Shown in pieces: positions 7,288-20,005 of a stretch of DNA of 28,001 bases. The DNA is taken from positions 1 to 28,001 of the forward strand of contig CAAEAB010000185.1 of assembly GCA_900753685.1 (NCBI GenBank), read 5' to 3'. Numbering within the stretch: the stretch's first letter is position 1; each line of letters starts with the position of its first letter. The position numbers and the translations under genes were made by a program. The notes beneath the pieces were generated by a model. The model was not told the origin of the DNA and did no database searches. It saw only the letters and a list, made by a program, of their open reading frames with translations. This stretch comes from Lachnospiraceae bacterium. Its GTDB lineage: Bacteria; Bacillota; Clostridia; Lachnospirales; Lachnospiraceae.

Positions 7288-8967
7288 TTACTTCCTTATC
7301 ATGTCTTCCTCCGAAAAGGCTTCAGAAATCGAAGCTCCCGGAGCTACCATCGGCCACACCTTATCATCCGAGTCAATAACACAGTTGATAACCACCGGAC
7401 CGTCGGCTGACAGCGCTTCTTTCATCGCTGCGATTAATTCCTCTTTATTTGTGACATTTATGCCGCGACAGCCGCAGGCTTCTGCAATCTTGGCATAGTC
7501 AAAATCACCATTTAAAATGGTGCTGGAATAACGTTTTTCATAAAACAATGTTTGCCACTGGCGTACCATCCCCAGGACATTATTATTGAAAATCACTTCT
7601 ATAATCGGAATATTATATTTTGAAGCGGTAAGTAATTCATTAAAATTCATTCGGAAACAACCGTCGCCGGCCATATTGATCACCGTTTTTTCCGGACAGG
7701 CCACTTTAGCGCCGATGCTGGCTCCCAGCCCGTATCCCATCGTTCCAAGTCCTCCTGAAGAAATGAACTTTCTCGGTGCATCATATTTAAAATACTGAGC
7801 TGCCCACATCTGATTCTGACCGACCTCGGTACAGATAATCGCATCCCCATGGGTCATCTCATAAATCGTTTCTACGATCTGAGGCCCGGTCAAACGTTCC
7901 TTCGTATAATTCATCGGATAACGTGTTTTTAATTCATTGATATACTGCATCCATTCCGTATGCTCCATCTGATTCAACTGAGCGCTCAATTTACGCAAAA
8001 CCAGCTTCGCATCCCCTTCAATGCAATGGTCCACAACAATATTTTTATTGATTTCCGAAGCATCCACATCAATTTGAAGTATTTTTGCCTTATTGCCAAA
8101 GGTTTTCGGATTTCCGATAACGCGGTCAGAAAACCTTGAGCCTACAACAATAATCAAATCACTCTGATTCAATCCATAATTTGCCGCCTTTGTACCGTGC
8201 ATTCCAAGCATACCTACATAGGCATCATTGGTCCCGTCAAAGGCTCCTTTTCCCATCAGAGAATCAGCCACCGGCGCATCGATTTTTTTCACAAAACGGC
8301 GCAGCTCTTCGGAAGCGTTCGCCAATATTACGCCGCCGCCGACAAAGACAAAAGGCCGTTTAGAATGGGCGATCATCGTGACTGCCTTTTCCACATCTAC
8401 TTCATCGATCATCGAAGCATCTGGCAAAACCGGCTCCGGCTTTTTATATGTATATTCGGTTTTTGCCGCTGTGACATTCTTCGTAATATCAATAACAACA
8501 GGACCCGGACGGCCGCTCTGGGCAATCCGGAAAGCCCGCCGGATAACGTCTGCCAGTTTGGTAACATCTTTAACTATAAAATTGTATTTCGTTACCGGCA
8601 TCGTTATCCCTAAAATATCTATTTCCTGAAAACTGTCTTTCCCAAGAAGGTTTAAACCGACATTACAGGTAATCATCACCACCGGAACCGAGTCCATATA
8701 GGCCGTCGCAATCCCTGTAACCATATTAGTCGCTCCCGGCCCGGAGGTGGCAAAACAGACGCCGACCTTCCCGGTTGCTCTGGCATAACCATCAGCCGCA
8801 TGGGAAGCTCCCTGTTCATGGGATGTCAAATAATGGGTAATCTCATCTCTATGTTTATACAATTCGTCATATACATTTAAAATGGCACCACCAGGGTATC
8901 CAAATACTGTATCCACACCCTGCTCTTTCAGACATTCAATCACAATTTGTGCGCCTGTTAATTCCAT
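7288..8967 (-). CDS. ilvB: Acetolactate synthase (AHAS) large, catalytic subunit
   Basis: The 559-residue ThDP enzyme has the catalytic Glu E51 (S-H-E-Q-G-A-S-H-A-A-D-G-Y-A-R), and the ThDP/Mg motif G434-D-G ending in N-N at 461-463. The M-V-R-Q-W-Q segment near 468-472 and the FAD-domain region R-F-S-D-R are typical of anabolic AHAS and not of the catabolic ALS form. It condenses two pyruvates, or pyruvate plus 2-oxobutyrate, to start valine/leucine or isoleucine synthesis. ilvD sits 14 nt upstream and an AAAGAGGT site precedes the ATG. The small regulatory subunit (ilvN/ilvH) is not adjacent, nor is ilvC. ilvB and ilvI cannot be told apart from sequence alone. Confidence 0.93.
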   Translation of the reverse strand: MELTGAQIVIECLKEQGVDTVFGYPGGAILNVYDELYKHRDEITHYLTSHEQGASHAADGYARATGKVGVCFATSGPGATNMVTGIATAYMDSVPVVMITCNVGLNLLGKDSFQEIDILGITMPVTKYNFIVKDVTKLADVIRRAFRIAQSGRPGPVVIDITKNVTAAKTEYTYKKPEPVLPDASMIDEVDVEKAVTMIAHSKRPFVFVGGGVILANASEELRRFVKKIDAPVADSLMGKGAFDGTNDAYVGMLGMHGTKAANYGLNQSDLIIVVGSRFSDRVIGNPKTFGNKAKILQIDVDASEINKNIVVDHCIEGDAKLVLRKLSAQLNQMEHTEWMQYINELKTRYPMNYTKERLTGPQIVETIYEMTHGDAIICTEVGQNQMWAAQYFKYDAPRKFISSGGLGTMGYGLGASIGAKVACPEKTVINMAGDGCFRMNFNELLTASKYNIPIIEVIFNNNVLGMVRQWQTLFYEKRYSSTILNGDFDYAKIAEACGCRGINVTNKEELIAAMKEALSADGPVVINCVIDSDDKVWPMVAPGASISEAFSEEDMIRK

Positions 8968-8981
8968 ATAATTACCTCTTT

Positions 8982-10655
8982 CTATTTCTCTTTTGGTATT
9001 TCAAGAATCGCTCCCCGGTTTCCTGATGTTACCATAGAAGCATATCTTGCCAAGTATCCACTGGTTACTTTCGGTTCCCGTGGCTGCCATTTTGCCCGGC
9101 GCGCTGCAAGTTCTTCATCACTGACATCCACGTTAATTGTATTGGCAGGAATATCAATTTTAATAATATCTCCCTCTTCGATCAAGGCAATCGGGCCGCC
9201 GACAGCGGCTTCCGGGGAAACATGACCGATGGAAGCGCCCCTGGAAGCGCCTGAGAAACGTCCGTCGGTAATCAAAGCCACACTGGCTCCGAGTCCCATG
9301 CCGGCAATAGCAGAAGTCGGATTCAGCATTTCACGCATACCCGGACCGCCCTTTGGTCCCTCATAACGAATAACAACGACATCTCCGGCAACGATCTGTC
9401 CGCCCTTGATGGCTGCAATTGCATCCTCTTCGCAGTCGAATACCCGAGCCGGACCTTCATGGACCATCATTTCAGGAACAACCGCTGAACGTTTAACAAC
9501 GCAAGAATCCGGCGCAATATTCCCTTTTAACACAGCAATACCACCGGTTGGACTGTACGGATTGTCGATTGACCGGATAACATCCGGATTTTTATTGACG
9601 CAGCCTGCAATATTTTCGGCAACTGTCTTTCCTGTCACTGTCATCAAATCTGTATATAATAAACCTTTTTTATTGAGTTCGTTCATTACAGCATAAACAC
9701 CGCCGGCTTCATTTAAATCTTCCATATATGTATAACCAGCCGGAGCCAGATGGCAAAGGTTTGGTGTTCTGGCGCTGATCTCATTGGCAATATCCACATT
9801 CAGTTCCACACCGGCTTCATGGGCAATCGCCGGAAGATGAAGCATACTGTTTGTAGAACATCCAAGAGCCATGTCTACTGTCAATGCGTTCATAAAAGCT
9901 TTTTCGGTCATGATATCTCTTGGCCGGATATTTCTTTCAAGCATTTCCATAACCTTCATACCGGCATGTTTTGCAAGACGCAGACGTTCCGAGTAAACCG
10001 CCGGAATCGTTCCATTTCCCTGCAGCCCCATACCTAAAACTTCGGTCAGACAGTTCATGGAATTGGCAGTATACATACCAGAACAGGAACCACAAGTCGG
10101 GCAAACCTTATTCACGAACTCGTCAACCTGAGCTTCGGTCATCGTACCGGCCGCATAAGAACCTACTGCCTCAAACATACTGGAAAGGCTTCGTTTTTCA
10201 CCACTGACACGACCGGCCAGCATCGGACCGCCGCTGACAAATACGGTTGGAATATTCAACCGGGCTGCTGCCATCAAGAGTCCCGGAACATTTTTATCAC
10301 AGTTCGGAACCATGACAAGAGCGTCAAACTGATGAGCCGTAGCCATACATTCTGTAGAATCTGCGATCAAATCTCTCGTTACAAGAGAATATTTCATACC
10401 GATATGGCCCATGGCGATACCGTCGCAAACGGCAATTGCCGGGAATACGATCGGCGTGCCGCCGGCCATGGCGACACCCATTTTTACAGCATCGACGATC
10501 TTATCAATATTCATGTGTCCCGGTACAATTTCATTGTAAGAGCTGACGATACCAACAAGCGGTCTTGAAAGCTCTTCTTTTGTCATACCCAGCGCGTTAA
10601 ACAGGGAACGCTGAGGTGCAGACTGCATCCCCTTTGTTACAACATCACTTTTCAT
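8982..10655 (-). CDS. ilvD: Dihydroxyacid dehydratase IlvD
   Basis: The 557-residue protein carries the IlvD/Edd iron-sulfur signatures: N-C119-D-K-N-V-P-G and C185-P-T-C-G-S-C191[11 protein letters not shown], plus the C-terminal [11 protein letters not shown]. It dehydrates dihydroxy-isovalerate and dihydroxy-methylvalerate to the 2-keto acids of valine and isoleucine. At the V-P-G-H position (residue 46) it has Gly, as in the oxygen-labile E. coli type, and not the extra Cys seen in [2Fe-2S] plant-type enzymes. The frame allows ATG at 10661, but the AAAGGA site is too close to it and well spaced for the ATG at 10655, so I chose the latter. It is the first gene of the ilvD-ilvB-serC-serA operon. 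Confidence 0.95.
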   Translation of the reverse strand: MKSDVVTKGMQSAPQRSLFNALGMTKEELSRPLVGIVSSYNEIVPGHMNIDKIVDAVKMGVAMAGGTPIVFPAIAVCDGIAMGHIGMKYSLVTRDLIADSTECMATAHQFDALVMVPNCDKNVPGLLMAAARLNIPTVFVSGGPMLAGRVSGEKRSLSSMFEAVGSYAAGTMTEAQVDEFVNKVCPTCGSCSGMYTANSMNCLTEVLGMGLQGNGTIPAVYSERLRLAKHAGMKVMEMLERNIRPRDIMTEKAFMNALTVDMALGCSTNSMLHLPAIAHEAGVELNVDIANEISARTPNLCHLAPAGYTYMEDLNEAGGVYAVMNELNKKGLLYTDLMTVTGKTVAENIAGCVNKNPDVIRSIDNPYSPTGGIAVLKGNIAPDSCVVKRSAVVPEMMVHEGPARVFDCEEDAIAAIKGGQIVAGDVVVIRYEGPKGGPGMREMLNPTSAIAGMGLGASVALITDGRFSGASRGASIGHVSPEAAVGGPIALIEEGDIIKIDIPANTINVDVSDEELAARRAKWQPREPKVTSGYLARYASMVTSGNRGAILEIPKEK

Positions 10656-10690
10656 TATCATTTTCCTTTCTTAAAGTATTAAAGCGTCAC

Positions 10691-10706
10691 GAACAATGTA
10701 TTGTTC
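10691..10706. promoter_or_regulatory. Perfect palindrome just downstream of the ilvD -10 box (candidate operator)
   Basis: GAACAATGTATTGTTC is a perfect 7-2-7 inverted repeat. It begins 2 bp downstream of the -10 hexamer of the ilvD promoter, so it covers the expected transcription start. That placement is typical of a repressor site. It does not match the CodY consensus (AATTTTCWGAAAATT). Which protein binds is unknown. Confidence 0.55.
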
Positions 10707-10736
10707 ACAGTATACCACATTTTTTTTTAAATGCAA
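10707..10736 (-). promoter_or_regulatory. Promoter of the ilvD-ilvB-serC-serA operon
   Basis: On the minus strand a TTGCAT -35 (10731-10736) is separated by 16 bp, including an A run, from TATACT (10709-10714) with the extended TGG element. Transcription would start near 10702, inside the palindrome, leaving a leader of about 47 nt before the ATG at 10655. That is too short for a T-box or peptide attenuator. Confidence 0.65.
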
Positions 10737-10760
10737 TGGTTTTGTACTATTTGATACTTT

Positions 10761-10779
10761 TTAATACATTTTGTATTAA
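10761..10779. repeat. AT-rich perfect inverted repeat behind leuB
   Basis: TTAATACA (10761-10768) and TGTATTAA (10772-10779) form a perfect 8-bp dyad around three T bases, 12 nt after the leuB stop and about 25 bp upstream of the ilvD -35. On the minus strand the stem is followed by AAAAAG, so it lacks a T tract and would be a poor intrinsic terminator. It could be a second operator or a 3' stabilising stem. Confidence 0.45.
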
Positions 10780-10791
10780 TTTGGAAATATA

Positions 10792-11874
10792 TTACAATCT
10801 GTCGACAATGGCATCGCCCATTTCTTTACAGCCAACTAGCTGGCAGCCATCGGACATAATATCTACCGTTCGATAACCATCCTCCAACACCTTCTGTACG
10901 GCCGCTTCGATAGCGTCAGCCTCAGCATCCAGGTTCAGGGAATAACGGAGCAACATAGCCGCAGACAAAATCGTGGCGATTGGATTTGCCTTATTCTGTC
11001 CGGCGATATCCGGAGCGGAACCATGGCTTGGCTCATAAAGGCCCAGTCTTGTGGCGCTTAAGCTGGCAGATGACAGCATTCCAATGGAACCAGTAACCTC
11101 GCTGGCCTCATCGGAAAGAATATCTCCAAACATATTTTCTGTCAAAATGACATCAAACTGACCTGGATTTTTTACAAGCTGCATGGCACAGTTGTCAACT
11201 AACATATGGGAATAGGTCACTTCCGGATAATCCTTCGCAACCTCTTCCACAACCTTCCGCCACAGACGGGAGGAATCCAGAACATTCGCCTTATCCACAC
11301 TGACAACATTTTTACGGCGCTTCATGGCTGTCTCAAAGCCTTTAATGGCAATACGGCGAATTTCATTTTCATCATAAGTCAAAGAATCATAGGCCTTTAA
11401 AATCCCGTTCTCTTCCACTGTTTTCCGGTCACCAAAGTAAAGTCCCCCGGTCAGCTCACGCATAATAACCATATCGAAACCGTCTCCGATAATTTCATCC
11501 TTTAACGGACAGACGTTCTTCAGTTCTTTATAAAGATAGGCCGGACGGATATTGGCAAACAGACCGAGAGATTTACGAAGCTTTAACAGCCCAGCTTCCG
11601 GTCTTAACGACGGCTCCAGCTTATACCATGGAGACGTGGTCGTATCACCGCCGATGGAGCCTAAAAGAACCGCATCGCTAGCTTTACACGTCTCAATGGC
11701 CTCATCGGTGAGCGGAACACCTGTGGCATCGATGGAACAGCCGCCCATCAATACCGGGGTATAGTTAAAGGTATGGCCGAATTTTTCCGCCGCCTTGTCC
11801 ATGACCTTCATGGCTTCTGTGACGATTTCAGGACCGATACCGTCACCCTTGATCACTGCAATATTAAAATTCAT
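10792..11874 (-). CDS. leuB: 3-isopropylmalate dehydrogenase LeuB
   Basis: The 360-residue protein is a complete isocitrate/isopropylmalate dehydrogenase-family enzyme. It shows G-D-G-I-G-P-E-I near the N-terminus, [19 protein letters not shown], the metal-binding [13 protein letters not shown] and the NAD-loop H-G-S-A-P-D-I-A-G. It oxidatively decarboxylates 3-isopropylmalate to 4-methyl-2-oxopentanoate, the leucine keto acid. It is the third gene of leuC-leuD-leuB, 48 nt after leuD, with an AGGAAGAGG purine stretch before its ATG. A 136-bp gap with its own promoter separates it from ilvD. Confidence 0.96.
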   Translation of the reverse strand: MNFNIAVIKGDGIGPEIVTEAMKVMDKAAEKFGHTFNYTPVLMGGCSIDATGVPLTDEAIETCKASDAVLLGSIGGDTTTSPWYKLEPSLRPEAGLLKLRKSLGLFANIRPAYLYKELKNVCPLKDEIIGDGFDMVIMRELTGGLYFGDRKTVEENGILKAYDSLTYDENEIRRIAIKGFETAMKRRKNVVSVDKANVLDSSRLWRKVVEEVAKDYPEVTYSHMLVDNCAMQLVKNPGQFDVILTENMFGDILSDEASEVTGSIGMLSSASLSATRLGLYEPSHGSAPDIAGQNKANPIATILSAAMLLRYSLNLDAEADAIEAAVQKVLEDGYRTVDIMSDGCQLVGCKEMGDAIVDRL

Positions 11875-11922
11875 TTTCCTCTTCCTTTCGTTATGGATAA
11901 AGATAGCACGAAATCCGTCCTA

Positions 11923-12414
11923 CTATTTCAATGTCTGATTCATATAGTTGATCAAACCGCCGGCTGCAATTAATTCCTGCATAAACGGAGGAAAGGCTTC
12001 GCCCTTGTAGGATTCATTTTTTGTCCGGTTATAAATCATACCATTGTCAAAATCGATTTCCACCTGGTCACCGGCTTCAATTTTTTCAGCCGCTTCTTTA
12101 CATTCAATAATCGGAAGCCCGATATTGATAGCATTGCGATAGAAAATTCGGGCAAAGGTCTCTGCAATGACACAGCTGATGCCGGAGGCCTTAATGGCAA
12201 TCGGCGCATGCTCGCGGGAAGAGCCGCAACCGAAATTCTTACGGGCTACCATAATATCGCCCTCTTTCACATTTTTAACAAACTCTGTATCAATATCTTC
12301 CATGCAATGGGCAGCCAATCCCTTCGGGTCGGTCGTCGCCAAATGTCTGGCCGGGATAATAACATCTGTATCTACGTTGTCACCATATTTAAAAACTGAA
12401 CCAAATGCTTTCAT
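11923..12414 (-). CDS. leuD: 3-isopropylmalate dehydratase small subunit LeuD
   Basis: The 163-residue swivel-domain subunit begins with the [16 protein letters not shown] motif and contains [12 protein letters not shown], both diagnostic of LeuD/aconitase domain 4. Together with LeuC it isomerises 2-isopropylmalate to 3-isopropylmalate. The short length matches the archaeal/clostridial small-subunit type and not the roughly 200-residue E. coli LeuD. TAGGAGGT lies about 11 nt before the ATG, a slightly long spacing. leuC ends 22 nt upstream. Confidence 0.95.
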   Translation of the reverse strand: MKAFGSVFKYGDNVDTDVIIPARHLATTDPKGLAAHCMEDIDTEFVKNVKEGDIMVARKNFGCGSSREHAPIAIKASGISCVIAETFARIFYRNAINIGLPIIECKEAAEKIEAGDQVEIDFDNGMIYNRTKNESYKGEAFPPFMQELIAAGGLINYMNQTLK

Positions 12415-12436
12415 TATTCAATGTACCTCCTACTAC

Positions 12437-13699
12437 TTATTCTAATTCACATGGACAGGAAATTTTTCCTGTAATCGCACTCGCTGCAGCAACCGCCGGG
12501 CTTGCCAGATAAATTTCAGATGTCACATGACCCATACGTCCGACAAAGTTACGGTTTGTTGTGGAGACACATTTTTCCCCTTCAGCAAGAATACCCATGT
12601 AACCGCCAAGGCAAGGACCACAGGTCGGTGTGCTTACGATTGCTCCGGCTTCAATAAAAGTTTTAATATAGCCAGCTTCCATAGCGTCCAGGTATATTTT
12701 CTGTGTGGCCGGAATCACAATGACCCGAAGACCTTTGGCAATCTTGCGTCCCTGCATAATTTCAGCGGCAATTTTCAAATCCTCGAAACGTCCGTTTGTA
12801 CAGGAACCGATAACGACCTGATCAATGGCAATATCGCCAACCTCATCAATTGGATGGGTATTCTCCGGCAGATGCGGAAAAGCGACTGTAGGTTTCAGGG
12901 CGCTCAAATCAATTGTAATCGTCTCATCATACTCTGCATCCGCATCGGCTTCAAATACCTTGTACGGTTTATCGCTATGTTCCTTCACATAAGCCAGAGC
13001 CAGATCATCCACAGGGAAAATACCGTTCTTCGCACCGGCTTCAATCGCCATATTAGCAATCGTGAAACGGTCATCCATGGACAGATACTGGATACCGTCA
13101 CCCACAAATTCCAGAGACCGATACAGAGCGCCGTCCACGCCGATCCGTCCAATTAAATGTAAAATAACGTCCTTGCCGCTGATCCATTTCGCCGGTTTTC
13201 CGTTCAGAACCACTTTAATGGCAGAAGGGACCTTGAACCAGGCTTTTCCCGTAACAATACCGCAGGCCGCGTCTGTACTTCCAACGCCTGTAGAAAACGC
13301 GCCAATGGCGCCGTATGTACATGTATGAGAGTCTGCGCCAATAATCGTATCCCCTGCCGTAACAATACCTTTTTCCGGTAAAAGCGCATGCTCAATACCC
13401 ATCTCGCCAACCTCATAAAAATGGGTCACATCATTGGCCCGGGCAAACTCACGCATACATTTACAATTCTGTGCGGACTGAATATCCTTATTTGGCGAAA
13501 AATGGTCTGGAATCAAAGCTACTTTATCCTTATCAAAAACACCTTTCTTATCGAACTTCACCATTTCATTAATCGATACCGGTCCTGTAATATCATTGGC
13601 CAATACCATATCCAGCTTAGCCATAATCAACTGGCCGGCATGGACCTCTTCGAGTCCTGCAGCAGATGCTAAAATTTTCTGGGTCATCGTCATTCCCAT
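12437..13699 (-). CDS. leuC: 3-isopropylmalate dehydratase large subunit LeuC
   Basis: The 420-residue aconitase-family subunit has the three [4Fe-4S] ligands: C300 (G-S-C-T-N-G-R), C360 and C363 ([10 protein letters not shown]). [10 protein letters not shown] near residue 121 is the conserved substrate region. The size matches the 420-residue type that pairs with a short LeuD, as found here. The frame runs up to 13723, but AAGGAGG is spaced 8 nt from the ATG at 13699, so I take that start. It is the first gene of leuCDB, divergent from a LysR-type regulator across 136 bp. leuA is not in the window. Confidence 0.95.
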   Translation of the reverse strand: MGMTMTQKILASAAGLEEVHAGQLIMAKLDMVLANDITGPVSINEMVKFDKKGVFDKDKVALIPDHFSPNKDIQSAQNCKCMREFARANDVTHFYEVGEMGIEHALLPEKGIVTAGDTIIGADSHTCTYGAIGAFSTGVGSTDAACGIVTGKAWFKVPSAIKVVLNGKPAKWISGKDVILHLIGRIGVDGALYRSLEFVGDGIQYLSMDDRFTIANMAIEAGAKNGIFPVDDLALAYVKEHSDKPYKVFEADADAEYDETITIDLSALKPTVAFPHLPENTHPIDEVGDIAIDQVVIGSCTNGRFEDLKIAAEIMQGRKIAKGLRVIVIPATQKIYLDAMEAGYIKTFIEAGAIVSTPTCGPCLGGYMGILAEGEKCVSTTNRNFVGRMGHVTSEIYLASPAVAAASAITGKISCPCELE

Positions 13700-13742
13700 G
13701 ATAATTCCTCCTTGAATTTTCAAATTTATTTCATAATAGTTA

Positions 13743-13772
13743 TTGATAGAATATCACATTTAGAGCTATAAT
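13743..13772 (+). promoter_or_regulatory. Promoter of the lysR-type gene
   Basis: TTGATA (13743-13748) and a perfect TATAAT (13767-13772) are separated by 18 bp. Transcription would start near 13779 and give a leader of about 57 nt to the ATG at 13836. The -35 overlaps the dyad at 13744-13756. For divergent leuC, TATTAT (minus strand, 13733-13738) is a possible -10 with no good -35, as expected for an activated promoter. Confidence 0.6.
13744..13756. promoter_or_regulatory. T-N11-A dyad, candidate LysR-family binding site
   Basis: TGATA-GAA-TATCA is a perfect 5-3-5 dyad of the classic T-N11-A form bound by LysR-type regulators. It overlaps the lysR -35 hexamer and lies 45 bp before the leuC start, so a bound regulator could repress its own gene and act on leuC. 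Confidence 0.5.
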
Positions 13773-13789
13773 AGAAATACATGTTACGA

Positions 13790-13807
13790 ATATTTATCAT
13801 GAAATAT
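13790..13807. promoter_or_regulatory. Second dyad in the leuC-lysR intergenic region
   Basis: ATATTT-ATCATG-AAATAT is a perfect 6-6-6 inverted repeat that also contains T-N11-A spacing. Its centre is about 48 bp from the first dyad and about 70 bp upstream of the putative leuC start point, where LysR-type regulators often have their recognition site. The sequence is AT-rich, so chance is possible. Confidence 0.35.
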
Positions 13808-13835
13808 AGTTATGGTTAATGCGGGAGGTTTTTAT

Positions 13836-14747
13836 ATGGAACAGCATTTATCCCTATACCGGATTTTTTATACGGTAGCAAATACTGGGAATATTTCCCA
13901 GGCAGCTAAGCAGCTTTATAATAGCCAGCCGGCCATAAGCAAGTCCATCAGCCGTCTAGAGGAAAGTCTTGGCATCGTTTTATTTTCCCGCAGCTCCCGC
14001 GGGGTAACGATGACAGAGGAGGGCCGCATTCTTTATGAGCATGTGCGGACGGCTTTTGAAGCAATCGATGCTGGAGAGGAACAAATCCGTCGGATGACCG
14101 CTCTGAATATCGGCAGTCTTCATATTGGCGCCAGCAATACGCTATGCAAATTTGTTCTGCTGCCCTATCTTCAATCCTTTATTGAAGCATATCCGCATAT
14201 CAAAATACTTATCTCCTGCCTGTCATCCAACCAAACGCTGACCCAAATGGATTCAGGAAAAATCGATATCGGTTTGGTGGCCCATCCGGGAAGTCTCCGC
14301 ACTTTGGATTTTTATTCGCTCGGGACCATCCAGGATATTTTTGTAGCTTCTCCAGCCTACCTGAAAAATTTGGACCTCAAACCCGAAGAAATCCACAGTG
14401 GCCGTCAGCTTTTTGAAAGAGCAACGCTCATGCTTTTGGATAAGCAAAATATGACCCGCCAATATATTGATGACTATTTGACAACAAATCATCTACAAAC
14501 CCACCATACCATTGAGACAACATCCATGGAGCTGCTCATCGAATTTGCTAAAATCGGTCTGGGCGTCGGCTGTGTCATTAAAGAATTTGTTCTGGAAGAA
14601 TTAAAAAATGGACAGCTCATTGAAATTCCTCTGGACATTCCGATTCATCAAAGGGAAATCGGTTTTACATATATTAAGAAACGTCAGCAGGAAAAGGCTG
14701 TCCGGCATTTTATTGAGTTTTATAAATCTACAAAGGAGCTATCATAA
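13836..14747 (+). CDS. LysR-family transcriptional regulator
   Basis: The 303-residue protein has the LysR winged helix at residues 5-63, with T-G-N-I-S-Q-A-A-K-Q-L-Y-N-S-Q-P-A-I-S-K-S-I-S-R-L-E as helix-turn-helix and F-S-R-S-S-R-G-V-T-M-T-E-E-G as wing. It is followed by a periplasmic-binding-like effector domain (about 90-295). The frame opens at 13812, but GGGAGG at 13822-13827 fits only the ATG at 13836. It is divergent from leuC and 2 nt upstream of an AEC carrier that it is cotranscribed with. Position and intergenic dyads suggest control of the leucine genes and the carrier. The effector is unknown, and a branched-chain intermediate such as isopropylmalate is a guess. Confidence 0.9.
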   Translation: MEQHLSLYRIFYTVANTGNISQAAKQLYNSQPAISKSISRLEESLGIVLFSRSSRGVTMTEEGRILYEHVRTAFEAIDAGEEQIRRMTALNIGSLHIGASNTLCKFVLLPYLQSFIEAYPHIKILISCLSSNQTLTQMDSGKIDIGLVAHPGSLRTLDFYSLGTIQDIFVASPAYLKNLDLKPEEIHSGRQLFERATLMLLDKQNMTRQYIDDYLTTNHLQTHHTIETTSMELLIEFAKIGLGVGCVIKEFVLEELKNGQLIEIPLDIPIHQREIGFTYIKKRQQEKAVRHFIEFYKSTKELS

Positions 14748-14749
14748 TC

Positions 14750-17679
<2,930 letters not shown>

Positions 17680-17690
17680 GAGGTGGACTC

Positions 17691-19943
17691 ATGGAAAAGA
17701 AAACAATTGAAGAACAGATCATACGTACCGAATATTCAGAAATCATGCAAAAATCTTATATTGACTACGCCATGAGCGTCATCATCGCCCGAGCCCTCCC
17801 CGATGTCCGCGACGGACTGAAGCCGGTTCAGCGCCGGACGCTTTACGACATGCATGAACTTGGCATCCGTTATGACAAGCCTTATCGTAAATCAGCCCGT
17901 ATCGTCGGCGACACGATGGGTAAATACCACCCTCACGGCGACAGCTCTATTTATGAATCCCTCGTCGTTATGAGCCAGAATTTTAAAAAGGGGGAGCCTC
18001 TGGTCGACGGCCATGGGAATTTCGGCTCTATCGAAGGCGATGGCGCCGCGGCCATGCGTTATACAGAAGCCCGCTTACAGAAACTAACCCAGGAGGCCTT
18101 TTTAACCGACTTAGACAAAAATGTCGTCGATTTCCAGCCAAATTTCGATGAAACTGAAAAAGAACCTGAGGTTCTCCCGGCCCGGATACCCAATCTTCTC
18201 ATCAACGGCGCCGAAGGTATTGCCGTCGGCATGGCTACCAATATTCCGCCCCACAACATGGGCGAAGTCATTGACGCTGTTCTTGCCTACATGAAAGATA
18301 CAGCGATTACCACCGAAGAATTATTAAAAATCATGCCCGGACCGGATTTTCCGACCGGCGGCATTGTTACAAATAAAGACGAACTGCTGTCGATTTATGA
18401 AACCGGTCAGGGTAAAATCAAGCTTCGCGGCAAAATAGAAATTGAAAAAATCAAGGGTGGACGGGAACAGCTTGTCATCACCGAAATTCCCTATACGATG
18501 ATCGGTTCCGGCATCGGTAAATTTTTAAATGATGTTTACGCCCTTGTAGAAAATAAAAAAACGGCCGATATTGTAGATATTTCTAACCAGTCCTCAAAGG
18601 AAGGTATCCGCATTGTTCTGGAGCTTCGTCGGAACACGGACGTAGAAAATCTAAAAAATATGCTATACAAAAAAACCCGTCTTGAGGACACCTTCGGAGT
18701 AAATATGCTGGCTGTCGCCGGCGGCCGCCCAGAAACTCTCGGTTTGAAAGCAGTCATTGAGAATTTTTTGGATTTCCAGTATGACATCAATACCCGGAAA
18801 TATCAGTACCTTTTAGTCAAGGAACAGGAAAAACGGGAAATTCAGGAAGGATTAATTAAGGCCTGCGATGTTATTGATCTAATCATCGAAATCCTCCGGG
18901 GTTCAAAAAATATAAAACAGGCGAAAAATTGTCTCGTTCACGGCGTCACCGATGGTATTAAATTTAAAACAAAAACCTCTGAACGGGCTGCAAAAAAATT
19001 ACAATTCACCGAAAATCAGGCGACAGCTATTCTGGAGATGCGGCTTTATAAGCTTATTGGGCTGGAAATCGAAGCTCTCCAAAAGGAACATGAGACCACC
19101 TTAAAAAACATAGCAAAATATGAAGATATTTTAGAGAACCATGCCAGCATGTCCAGGGCTATTACAAAGGAACTTCAAAATTTACGTAAAGCCTATGCCC
19201 GTCCAAGACGAACACAAATTATCAATGCCAAAGAAGCGGTTTTTGAGGAAAAGAAATTTGAGGAAATGGAAATCGTTTTTCTTATGGACCGTTTTGGTTA
19301 CTGCCGTACCATCGATATACCTACCTTTGAACGAAATCACGACGCTGCCGTTTCTGAAAACAAATATATCATTCAATGTATGAATACAGATAAGCTCTGT
19401 CTCTTTACGGATACAGGACGTATGCACTCAATCAAGATATCCGCCCTGCCTTACGGTAAATTCCGTGATAAAGCGATTCCAATCGATAATTTCGGCAACT
19501 ATAATAGTAGCGAAGAAAATCTTGTCTATGTGGACAGCCTGACGAATGTTATCCAGGCCCGTCTTCTTTTTGCCACCGGACAAGCCATGTTCAAACAGGT
19601 TTGCGGCGAAGAATTTAATGTGGCCAAACGAACTATTTCCGCGACAAAGCTCTCTGATAATGATCAGGTCATTGCAATCATCCCTCTGACCGAAGCTGTC
19701 CATGTGGCCTTACGCACCAAAAAAGGGATTTTCCTTCGATTTGACATCAGTGAAATCCCGGAAAAGAAAAAAACAGCTCTGGGTGTCCGCGGTATTAAAC
19801 TCTCTGATAATGATACCGTAGAAGAGGTTTATCTTCTTAACAAAAACGGTGAAACCGTCATTACCTATAATGACAAAGCTATCTCCCTGAACAAGCTGAA
19901 GCTTGGACATCGAGACACAAAGGGGACAAAGCTAAGAATTTAA
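17691..19943 (+). CDS. parC: Topoisomerase IV-type subunit A (ParC; GyrA family)
   Basis: The 750-residue protein has the GyrA/ParC breakage-reunion core with the active-site tyrosine Y124 in M-R-Y-T-E-A-R-L, and the Y-H-P-H-G-D-S quinolone-resistance region with S85 and E89, the residues of a susceptible enzyme. The C-terminal third (about 500-750) is a beta-pinwheel of repeated blades ending in G-V-R-G-I-K-L. No Q-R-R-G-G-K-G GyrA box is visible, which argues for a decatenating/relaxing topoisomerase IV and not gyrase. AGGAGGTG spans the end of parE and the 11-nt gap. A hairpin terminator follows directly. Confidence 0.87.
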   Translation: MEKKTIEEQIIRTEYSEIMQKSYIDYAMSVIIARALPDVRDGLKPVQRRTLYDMHELGIRYDKPYRKSARIVGDTMGKYHPHGDSSIYESLVVMSQNFKKGEPLVDGHGNFGSIEGDGAAAMRYTEARLQKLTQEAFLTDLDKNVVDFQPNFDETEKEPEVLPARIPNLLINGAEGIAVGMATNIPPHNMGEVIDAVLAYMKDTAITTEELLKIMPGPDFPTGGIVTNKDELLSIYETGQGKIKLRGKIEIEKIKGGREQLVITEIPYTMIGSGIGKFLNDVYALVENKKTADIVDISNQSSKEGIRIVLELRRNTDVENLKNMLYKKTRLEDTFGVNMLAVAGGRPETLGLKAVIENFLDFQYDINTRKYQYLLVKEQEKREIQEGLIKACDVIDLIIEILRGSKNIKQAKNCLVHGVTDGIKFKTKTSERAAKKLQFTENQATAILEMRLYKLIGLEIEALQKEHETTLKNIAKYEDILENHASMSRAITKELQNLRKAYARPRRTQIINAKEAVFEEKKFEEMEIVFLMDRFGYCRTIDIPTFERNHDAAVSENKYIIQCMNTDKLCLFTDTGRMHSIKISALPYGKFRDKAIPIDNFGNYNSSEENLVYVDSLTNVIQARLLFATGQAMFKQVCGEEFNVAKRTISATKLSDNDQVIAIIPLTEAVHVALRTKKGIFLRFDISEIPEKKKTALGVRGIKLSDNDTVEEVYLLNKNGETVITYNDKAISLNKLKLGHRDTKGTKLRI

Positions 19944-19956
19944 GACAATATTCCAT

Positions 19957-19990
19957 AAAAACCTGCCGTCTCCATCAAACGGCAGGTTTT
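19957..19990. terminator. Bidirectional intrinsic terminator between parC and the surface protein gene
   Basis: AAAACCTGCCGT (19958-19969) pairs over 12 bp with ACGGCAGGTTTT (19979-19990) around a 9-nt loop. It lies 14 nt after the parC stop and about 15 nt from the end of the convergent surface-protein gene. On the minus strand the stem runs into TTTTTA, on the + strand into TTTTC, so both genes can use it. Confidence 0.88.
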
Positions 19991-20005
19991 CTACTGCCCC
20001 TGGTA

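Noticed and set aside
13700..13835. Leucine T-box leader for leuCDB
   Set aside because: The gap is only 136 bp, has no T-box sequence or terminator/antiterminator pair, and is filled by promoter elements and dyads.
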